This document shows positions 25,783 to 31,368 of a DNA stretch of 31,368 nt, piece by piece. Made by a program: the position numbers and the translations under genes. Source of the DNA: an uncultured Novosphingobium sp. (GTDB lineage: Bacteria > Pseudomonadota > Alphaproteobacteria > Sphingomonadales > Sphingomonadaceae); the NCBI GenBank assembly GCA_946886365.1, contig CAMPIM010000032.1, positions 1 through 31,368 on the forward strand, written 5' to 3'. Numbering within the stretch: position 1 is the stretch's first letter; every line of letters starts with the position of its first letter. A model generated the notes under the pieces. The model did not search any database. It was given only the letters and a program-made list of their open reading frames with translations, and was not told the origin of the DNA.

Positions 25783-27843
25783 ATGACCGCCGACAGCACG
25801 CCTCCTTCCGCCGCCCGCCGCCCGCACAGCTTCGCCCGCCATGGCATCACGGTGGAAGACCCCTGGGCATGGTTGCGCGATCCGGGTTATCCGGACGTGA
25901 AGGACAAGGATGTCCTCTCCTATCTTGAGGCGGAAAACGCCTTCTTCGAAAAGGCGATGGAGTCGCACAAGCGGCTGACCGACGCGCTCTTTGCGGAGAT
26001 GAAGGGCCGCATCAAGGAAGATGACAGCTCCGTCCCGCAAAAGGACGGCGATTATGTCTATTGGCGGGCGTTCGAGACCGGCGCGCAATATCGCAAATGG
26101 TATCGCCGCCCCGTCGCTGGTGGCGACGATCAACTGATCCTGGATGAGCCGTCACTGGCGGAAGGGCATGAATATTTCCGCCTGGGCGCGCTGTCGGTCA
26201 GCCCGGACGGCCGCTACCTCGCCTACGCCATCGACAATAATGGGTCGGAACGGTTCGAGGCGCGGATCAAGGACCTGTTCACCGGCGAAATCCTGCCCGA
26301 AGTCATCCCCGATACGCTCTCATCCCTTGTCTGGACCAGTGACAGCAAGGGCCTCCTCTACGGCATTGCCAACGACCAATGGCGCACTGACAATGCGCGG
26401 CTCCACTGGCTGGGCCAGCCGGTGGATAGCGATGTCGAGCTTTTCCATGAGGATGATGAGGGCTTCCGCGTGTCGGTCGGCCTCACCTCCTCGGAAAAAT
26501 GGATCGTCATCGCCACAGGCGACCATGTCACCACCGAAAGCTGGTTGCTGCCCGCCGACAATCCCTTGGCTCAGCCGCTGCTCGTTTCCGCGCGCAAGCC
26601 CGGCCGCGAATATGATGTCGATGAGCATGAGGACACGCTCTACATCCGCACCAACGACACCCATCCCAACTTCCGGCTGGTAAAAGCCTCGCTGAATGCT
26701 CCGGATAACTGGTCGGAAGTGATCGCCGCCGATCCGCATTTCTACCTGACCGATTTCACCCTGTTCAAAAACTTCTACGTCACCGAAGGGCGGCAGGACG
26801 GGCTCGACCAGATCGAACTGCGCGATTACGCGACCCACTCGGCCAAGCGGCTTTCCTTCCCGGAGGCGAGCTATTCCGCCTCGCTCGACGACAATCCCGA
26901 ATATGACGTGACGAAGCTGCGCATCGGCTATGAATCCATGGTCACGCCGGACACCATCTATGACTACCACCTCGCCACCGGCGAGATGGAGGTTCTGAAG
27001 GTCCAGGAAATCCCCTCGGGCTACGACGCGACCCGCTACACAACCGAACGGCTGACCATCCCCGCGCGTGACGGCACGCCCATCCCGGTCTCCATCGTCT
27101 ATCCCAAGGACCATCCCCGCGATGGCAGCGCGCCGCTCCACCTCTATGGCTACGGCGCCTATGGCATCGCGATGGAACCGGGTTTTTCAACCAGCCGCCT
27201 GTCGCTGCTCGACCGGGGCTTTGTGTTCGCTCTCGCCCATATCCGGGGCGGCGATGACCTTGGCCAGCAATGGTATCTGGACGGAAAGCTCGACAAGCGC
27301 ACCAACACCTTCAACGACTTCGTCGATGTGGCGAAGGGACTGATCGAGCGCGGCTATACGTCAAAGGGCCGAATCAGCATTTCGGGCGGCTCGGCAGGCG
27401 GCGAGTTGATGGGGGCGGTGATCAATAGCGATCCTGACCTATGGGGCGCCGTCGTCGCGCACGTCCCATTCGTCGATGTCCTCAACACCATGCTCGATGA
27501 AAGCCTGCCCCTGACGCCCGGCGAATGGCCCGAATGGGGGAATCCGATCGAGGACAAGGCGGCGTTCGAGACGATCCTGTCCTACGATCCCTACAATAAT
27601 GTGAAGCCGCAATCCTACCCGCCGCTCCTCGTTACCGCCGGTCTCAACGACCCGCGCGTCACCTATTGGGAACCGGCCAAGTGGGTGGCAAAGCTGCGCG
27701 CGACCAAAACGGACCAGAATGTCCTGCTGCTCAAAACCAACATGGGCGCAGGCCATGGCGGTAAATCAGGCCGCTTCGAAAGCCTCCAGGAAACGGCCGA
27801 GGAATTCACCTTCATCCTCTGGCAGCTTGGCGTAACTCAATAG
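25783..27843 (+). CDS. ptrB: oligopeptidase B (S9A serine peptidase)
   Basis: A serine oligopeptidase of the prolyl oligopeptidase family that cleaves short peptides after basic residues. It has 686 residues, the usual length. The N-terminal part to about 410 is the seven-bladed propeller with its RPHSFARHGITVEDPWAWLR entry. The alpha/beta hydrolase domain carries the triad Ser537 (GGSAGG), Asp623 (LNDPRVTYWEP) and His658 (GAGHGGKSGR), close to E. coli OpdB Ser532/Asp617/His652. No signal peptide is seen, so it is cytoplasmic. It is divergent from the Xaa-Pro aminopeptidase, and the two would act in sequence on peptides. A GC-rich palindromic repeat follows its stop. Confidence 0.93.
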   Translation: MTADSTPPSAARRPHSFARHGITVEDPWAWLRDPGYPDVKDKDVLSYLEAENAFFEKAMESHKRLTDALFAEMKGRIKEDDSSVPQKDGDYVYWRAFETGAQYRKWYRRPVAGGDDQLILDEPSLAEGHEYFRLGALSVSPDGRYLAYAIDNNGSERFEARIKDLFTGEILPEVIPDTLSSLVWTSDSKGLLYGIANDQWRTDNARLHWLGQPVDSDVELFHEDDEGFRVSVGLTSSEKWIVIATGDHVTTESWLLPADNPLAQPLLVSARKPGREYDVDEHEDTLYIRTNDTHPNFRLVKASLNAPDNWSEVIAADPHFYLTDFTLFKNFYVTEGRQDGLDQIELRDYATHSAKRLSFPEASYSASLDDNPEYDVTKLRIGYESMVTPDTIYDYHLATGEMEVLKVQEIPSGYDATRYTTERLTIPARDGTPIPVSIVYPKDHPRDGSAPLHLYGYGAYGIAMEPGFSTSRLSLLDRGFVFALAHIRGGDDLGQQWYLDGKLDKRTNTFNDFVDVAKGLIERGYTSKGRISISGGSAGGELMGAVINSDPDLWGAVVAHVPFVDVLNTMLDESLPLTPGEWPEWGNPIEDKAAFETILSYDPYNNVKPQSYPPLLVTAGLNDPRVTYWEPAKWVAKLRATKTDQNVLLLKTNMGAGHGGKSGRFESLQETAEEFTFILWQLGVTQ

Positions 27844-27855
27844 CCAATAATCTCT

Positions 27856-27905
27856 CCCCTCCCTTTTAAGGGAGGGGTCGGGGGAGGGTGCGAGCGTAGC
27901 GAGCC
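27856..27905 (+). repeat. REP-like palindromic repeat, copy 1
   Basis: CCCCTCCCTT-TT-AAGGGAGGGG is a perfect ten-base stem followed by a G-rich spacer and GGGTGCGAGCGTAGCGAGCC. A second copy lies at 31269-31316, with 23 of 28 bases identical in the downstream part. It lies between ptrB and the thioesterase gene and could also end transcription of ptrB. Confidence 0.7.
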
Positions 27906-27925
27906 AGCAACGGAGCATCAATATA

Positions 27926-28324
27926 ATGTCCTCCACATACACCACCCGGATCACCGCAGGCCCCGAGCATATCGACATGCTAGGCCATGTGAACAACGCC
28001 GTCTGGGTGCAGTGGATGGAGCAGGTCGCGACCGAACATTGGACCCGCGACGCAGCACCTGAACATCTCGACGCCTATCTCTGGGTCGTGACGCGGCACG
28101 AGATCGATTATCGCGGCAATGTGCGGGAGGGGGAGCTGGTTACCGCCCGCACCTGGATAGCGGAAGCGCCGCGTGGTGCGCGCTTCGACCGGCACATGGA
28201 GTTCATCGGCCCGGACGGCAAGGTCAAGGTCAGCGCCAAATCCACCTGGGCGATCATCGACCGGACAAGCGGCCGCATCCTGCGCGTACCGGCCGATGTT
28301 GCCGCCCCTTTTCTGCCAGACTGA
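27926..28324 (+). CDS. acyl-CoA thioesterase of the 4HBT hot-dog family
   Basis: A 132-aa single hot-dog domain protein that should hydrolyse acyl-CoA thioesters. The motif DMLGHVNNAVWVQWME places the catalytic Asp17 and the following GHVNN helix as in YbgC and 4-hydroxybenzoyl-CoA thioesterases. The strand pattern RHEIDYRGNVREGELVTART and KVKVSAKSTWAIIDRTSGR is typical. GGAG lies ten bases before the ATG. It follows a palindromic repeat and is not tightly linked to ptrB. The substrate cannot be inferred. Confidence 0.85.
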   Translation: MSSTYTTRITAGPEHIDMLGHVNNAVWVQWMEQVATEHWTRDAAPEHLDAYLWVVTRHEIDYRGNVREGELVTARTWIAEAPRGARFDRHMEFIGPDGKVKVSAKSTWAIIDRTSGRILRVPADVAAPFLPD

Positions 28325-28358
28325 CGGCAGCCCGTCTCTCTCCAGCAACCGCGCATCC

Positions 28359-28383
28359 GGAACCCGGTTCATTCCGGCACGTT
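28359..28383 (+). promoter_or_regulatory. EcfG-type (general stress response) promoter
   Basis: GGAAC (28359-28363) and CGTT (28380-28383) are separated by exactly 16 bases, matching the alphaproteobacterial EcfG consensus GGAAC-N16/17-CGTT. Transcription would start near 28390, giving a leader of about 24 bases that still contains the AGGAGAG ribosome site of the next gene. Confidence 0.65.
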
Positions 28384-28413
28384 ACCCGGCTCTCAACAGT
28401 CTCAGGAGAGAAT

Positions 28414-29031
28414 ATGCGTAAATCCGGCTACTCCCTACGCGCTCTTGCCGCCGCTTCGGCGCTTTTCCTCGCGAGCGGTCCCGCGCTCGCAGGCGACGAA
28501 GAACAGGCGCTCACGGCCATCGCGCAGGCGCAGGGCAAGATCGACGCCGCCGCCAAGCTGCAGGCGGGCCAGTTCGACCCGGCCGTTCTCGCCAAAGCTC
28601 AGACGTCGCTCCGCCTCGCTCAGGAACGGCTCAAGAGCGGCAAGGAACAGGACGCCATCAAGGCCGCCGTCGAGGCGCAGGGCTTTGCCGACACCGCCAT
28701 CGGCCAGAGCCAGGTGAGCGTTAAGACCGATGCAGAGGTTCAGGCCTCCACCGCCGCCGCCGCGCAGCAGGACGCTGCCGCCGCCAATGCGCGCGCTGAC
28801 GCGGCCGAACGTGCCGCCGTTTCCGCTGCTGCTGACGCAAGGGCCGCGCGCGCCGCTGCTGCGACCGCCCCGGCGGCCACCACCGTCACTACCGAAACCG
28901 TGAAAAGCGCGCCTGTGACAACCGTCCGCAAGGCAGCGCCGGTCAAGCGCAAGATCGTCCGCAAGACGACGTCCGCGCCCGCGCGTGCCACGGTCGTCGA
29001 AAAGACGACAACGACCGTCACCAACCGCTGA
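28414..29031 (+). CDS. exported coiled-coil, Ala-rich protein (DUF4398-like)
   Basis: A 205-aa protein of unknown function. Residues 1-26 form a signal peptide (ALA before Gly27). Residues about 30-105 form a helical repeat (DPAVLAKAQTSLRLAQERL, KEQDAIKAAVEAQGF) resembling DUF4398, found in envelope proteins. An Ala-rich coiled coil follows (DAAAANARADAAERAAV to about 150). The tail is Thr/Val/Lys-rich and basic, with KKIVRK-like patches (VKRKIVRKTTS), and could bind peptidoglycan or the outer membrane. AGGAG lies five bases before the ATG. The EcfG-type promoter just upstream suggests induction in stress or stationary phase. A hairpin follows the stop. Confidence 0.78.
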   Translation: MRKSGYSLRALAAASALFLASGPALAGDEEQALTAIAQAQGKIDAAAKLQAGQFDPAVLAKAQTSLRLAQERLKSGKEQDAIKAAVEAQGFADTAIGQSQVSVKTDAEVQASTAAAAQQDAAAANARADAAERAAVSAAADARAARAAAATAPAATTVTTETVKSAPVTTVRKAAPVKRKIVRKTTSAPARATVVEKTTTTVTNR

Positions 29032-29043
29032 TAGCTGGGAGGC

Positions 29044-29075
29044 AAGCGGCCTCGCGTCCCGAACCGGGGCCGCTT
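29044..29075. terminator. bidirectional hairpin between convergent genes
   Basis: AAGCGGCC and GGCCGCTT form a perfect eight-base stem around a 16-base loop, with a short T run after it. It sits between the stop of the exported coiled-coil protein and the stop of the minus-strand membrane protein, the usual place for a shared terminator. Confidence 0.5.
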
Positions 29076-29085
29076 TGCTGAACCT

Positions 29086-29361
29086 TCAGGAGAAGATGCC
29101 CACGGCACCTTCCGCCCATAGCAACATGGCCAGGATGAAGATGGCACCGGCCCACAACAACCGCCGCCCGCGCCCGGTAATTAGCCTCGCACCGAGCTGA
29201 TAGATCAGCGTAGCGCTGGCGAGCAGCACGCCCGCCGCAAGAAAATCATGACCCGTCCAACGCACCTCATCGGTGAATTGCATTGCGACCAGCGGCACCA
29301 TTAAGATGATCGCGATCGCCGCCCAAGGTGCCAATCGCCAGCCGCGACCGCTGTCCGTCAT
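29086..29361 (-). CDS. small three-helix membrane protein
   Basis: From ATG 29361 the product has 91 residues and three hydrophobic helices (about 12-28, 42-58 and 70-88). The sequence LVAMQFTDEVRWTGHDFLAAG, with FTDEVxW and DF, and the ending AVGIFS match a widespread but uncharacterised family I recall as hypothetical membrane proteins. ATG 29370 and a TTG at 29376 are alternative starts in frame; the TTG would overlap the ABC transporter stop by four bases. I favour 29361 for its GAGG/GGGG upstream and typical N-terminus. It follows the ABC exporter at once and is probably cotranscribed. Function unknown. Confidence 0.72.
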   Translation of the reverse strand: MTDSGRGWRLAPWAAIAIILMVPLVAMQFTDEVRWTGHDFLAAGVLLASATLIYQLGARLITGRGRRLLWAGAIFILAMLLWAEGAVGIFS

Positions 29362-29372
29362 CTGCCCCATCC

Positions 29373-31232
29373 TCAACCCGTCCTCATCGAGGCTTCCCTG
29401 ACAGCGATGCCGTCATCGATCACCGGATCTGAGGGCATCTCCTCTCGCTCTGTCGCCTGGCGCGTCCACATCGCGGCATAGAGCCCATCGGCCCGCACCA
29501 GATCAGCATGGCGTCCGCGTTCCACGATCCGCCCCTGATCCAGCACGATGATCTCATCCGCGTCCACCACCGTCGACAGGCGATGCGCCACTACCAGTGT
29601 CGTTCGCTTGCGGGAAATATTGCGCAACACGTCCTGAATTTCCGTCTCCGTGCGGCTGTCGAGCGCGCTTGTTGCCTCGTCCAGCACCAGCACGGGCGGG
29701 TCCTTCAGCAGCGTGCGGGCAATCGCCACGCGCTGCTTCTCGCCGCCCGACAGCTTCAAGCCCCGTTCGCCCACGCGCGTGTCATAGCCCTGCGGCAGCC
29801 GCATGATGAAATCATGGATCGAGGCAGCCTTGGCCGCTGCCTCGATTTCCGCCTGCGTCGCGCCTGCCCGGCCATAGCCGATATTATAACCGACCGTGTC
29901 GTTGAACAGCACCATGTCCTGCGGCACGATGCCGATCGCCGCGCGCAGCGATGCCTGCGTAACCTGCGCAATGTCCTGCCCATCTATCAGGATCCGACCA
30001 CCCTGAATGTCGTAGAAACGGAACAGCGTACGCGCGATGGTGGACTTGCCCGCCCCCGAAGGCCCGACGATCGCCAATGTCCGTCCGGCTGGCACGGCGA
30101 AGCTCACATCATGCAATATCTCCCGATCGGGATCATAGCCGAAGCGCACATGATCGAAGCGTACTTCCCCCGCGTGGACGTGCAGCGCCGGGGCGTTCGG
30201 CGCATCGGCGATCTCCGCCTCCGTATCGATCAGCTTGTACATCGCCTCCATGTCGATCACGCCCTGCCGGATCGTCCGGTAAACCATGCCCAGCAGATCG
30301 AGCGGCCTGAATAGTTGGCTAAGTAATGTGTTAACCAGCACCACGTCGCCGGTGGTGAAGCTGCCCTTGCTCCATCCCCACACGGTATAACCCATCGCGC
30401 CCGCCATCATCAGGTTGGTGATCAGCGATTGGCCGATATTCAGCCAGGCAAGGCTGTTTTCCGATTTGACGGCGGCATCGGCGTAACGCCGCATCGCCCT
30501 GGAATAGCGCGCCGCCTCACGACTTTCCGCGCCGAAATATTTGACCGTCTCGAAATTCAGCAGGCTGTCCACCGCATGGGCGACCGCGTTGGTATCCATG
30601 TCCACCATGTCGCGGCGCAACTGATTGCGCCATTCGGTGATGGTGCGGGTAAACCAGATGTAGAGGCCAACCATCGCCAATGTAGCGACGACGAGGCCCG
30701 GCCCGAACTTGACGAAGAAGATGACGCAGACCGCTGCCAGTTCCAGCACCGTCGGCGCAATGTTGAACAGCAGGAAATACAGCATCGTGTCGATGCTCTT
30801 GGTCCCGCGCTCCACGATCTTGGTGACTGCGCCCGTGCGCCGATCAAGGTGAAAGCGCAGCGACAGCCGGTGCAGATGCTCGAACACATCATCGGACAGC
30901 CGCCGCCCGGCCTCCTGCCCAACCCGCTCGAACACGGCGTTGCGCAGATTGTCGAACAGCACGCTCCCAAACCGCGCGCCCGCATAGGCGACGACCAGGG
31001 CGACGGCGAGCGCTACGCCCGGTTCCAGACCCGGCGCCATGCGGTCGATCGCGGCCTTGTAGGCGAAGGGCATGGCCAGGCTGATGACCTTGGCGAATAC
31101 CACCAACAGCATAGCAATGGACACGCGCCGCCGCAGCGCCGGGGCGTCTGCGGGCCAGAGATAGGGCAGAAACCGCCGCAATGTAGCCCAAACGGGCGGA
31201 AGGGGGGTGTTGTCAGGTGTGGATGGCGGCAT
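29373..31232 (-). CDS. atm1: Atm1-type ABC exporter (glutathione/heavy-metal conjugate)
   Basis: A homodimeric inner membrane exporter fusing a six-helix membrane domain (about 35-325) to an ATPase domain (about 350-590). In the family, Novosphingobium Atm1 exports glutathione conjugates and gives heavy-metal tolerance, while mitochondrial Atm1 serves cytosolic iron-sulfur assembly. The sequence follows remembered NaAtm1 along its length, including RFLPYLWPAD, ERGTKSIDTMLYFLLFNIAPT and QLFRPLDLLGMVYRTIRQG, the last lining the glutathione site. Walker A GPSGAGKST is at 390-398, LSGGEKQ at 494-500, Walker B VLVLDE at 514-519 and the switch His550. No clear ribosome site precedes the ATG. A small membrane protein gene follows directly. 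Confidence 0.93.
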   Translation of the reverse strand: MPPSTPDNTPLPPVWATLRRFLPYLWPADAPALRRRVSIAMLLVVFAKVISLAMPFAYKAAIDRMAPGLEPGVALAVALVVAYAGARFGSVLFDNLRNAVFERVGQEAGRRLSDDVFEHLHRLSLRFHLDRRTGAVTKIVERGTKSIDTMLYFLLFNIAPTVLELAAVCVIFFVKFGPGLVVATLAMVGLYIWFTRTITEWRNQLRRDMVDMDTNAVAHAVDSLLNFETVKYFGAESREAARYSRAMRRYADAAVKSENSLAWLNIGQSLITNLMMAGAMGYTVWGWSKGSFTTGDVVLVNTLLSQLFRPLDLLGMVYRTIRQGVIDMEAMYKLIDTEAEIADAPNAPALHVHAGEVRFDHVRFGYDPDREILHDVSFAVPAGRTLAIVGPSGAGKSTIARTLFRFYDIQGGRILIDGQDIAQVTQASLRAAIGIVPQDMVLFNDTVGYNIGYGRAGATQAEIEAAAKAASIHDFIMRLPQGYDTRVGERGLKLSGGEKQRVAIARTLLKDPPVLVLDEATSALDSRTETEIQDVLRNISRKRTTLVVAHRLSTVVDADEIIVLDQGRIVERGRHADLVRADGLYAAMWTRQATEREEMPSDPVIDDGIAVREASMRTG

Positions 31233-31268
31233 CGGGGGAATGTAGGCGACCGGCGCCCATCTTATAAG

Positions 31269-31316
31269 CCCCTCCCTTCAGGGAGGGGGAAGGGGTGGGT
31301 GCGAGCGCAGCGAGCC
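31269..31316 (+). repeat. REP-like palindromic repeat, copy 2
   Basis: CCCCTCCCT-TC-AGGGAGGGG is a nine-base stem followed by a G-rich spacer and GGGTGCGAGCGCAGCGAGCC, matching the copy at 27856-27905. It lies upstream of the ABC exporter. A further hairpin, CGATTGC-TGGC-GCAATCG, occurs at 31341-31358 and continues towards the window end. Confidence 0.68.
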
Positions 31317-31368
31317 GACGCCCTATCCCAGAGGGCGGCACGATTGCTGGCGCAATCGCGGCCCACCC

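Overview
The window looks like a chromosomal segment of an alphaproteobacterium of the Sphingomonadaceae (Sphingobium/Novosphingobium-like). The pointers are high GC with strong codon bias, the cluster infA-maf-RNase E/G-yacG-tRNA-Phe, a TonB receptor, an ABC exporter that closely resembles what I remember of Novosphingobium Atm1, and a general-stress (EcfG-type) promoter. These assignments rest on motif reading and recalled family sequences; no database search was run. I see no insertion sequence, phage gene, CRISPR array or rRNA.

Layout. (1) 1-2758: a secreted M13 zinc metallopeptidase and a small exported Ala/Pro-rich DUF4168-like protein. (2) 2825-6340: bioA (biotin synthesis), then a compact informational cluster of infA, maf, a short RNase E/G-type nuclease, yacG and tRNA-Phe. 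(3) 6386-14892, minus strand: a complete potassium-ATPase operon reading kdpF-A-B-C-D-E, preceded by an extra 27-codon membrane ORF. A small two-helix membrane protein lies downstream under its own leader. A 23-bp sequence containing an 11-bp-spaced direct repeat occurs in front of both units (20/23 identical) and is a candidate KdpE operator. (4) 15367-15441: tRNA-Gly on the minus strand. (5) 15690-19491: paoABC, a periplasmic molybdenum aldehyde oxidoreductase with a Tat signal, followed by a TonB-dependent receptor and a Crp/Fnr regulator. (6) 22457-23881: a GGDEF diguanylate cyclase, tRNA-Thr and a 47-aa basic protein. (7) 23895-28324: divergent Xaa-Pro aminopeptidase and oligopeptidase B, then a hot-dog thioesterase. 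(8) 28414-31232: an exported coiled-coil protein behind an EcfG-type promoter, convergent with a minus-strand pair of an Atm1-type ABC exporter and a small membrane protein.

How the genes work together. The kdp genes form a self-contained potassium-scavenging system (pump plus its own KdpD/KdpE sensor pair, ATGA/TTGA overlaps between kdpC, kdpD and kdpE), and the repeated operator suggests that the adjacent membrane protein belongs to the same regulon. PaoABC needs molybdopterin cytosine dinucleotide, but the dedicated chaperone gene paoD is not next to it. The peptidases (M13, M24B, S9A) and the stress-linked envelope genes look like ordinary housekeeping and accessory functions.

The least explained parts are the Kdp-linked small proteins and operator pair, the palindromic element at the kdpE stop, and the EcfG-driven coiled-coil protein.
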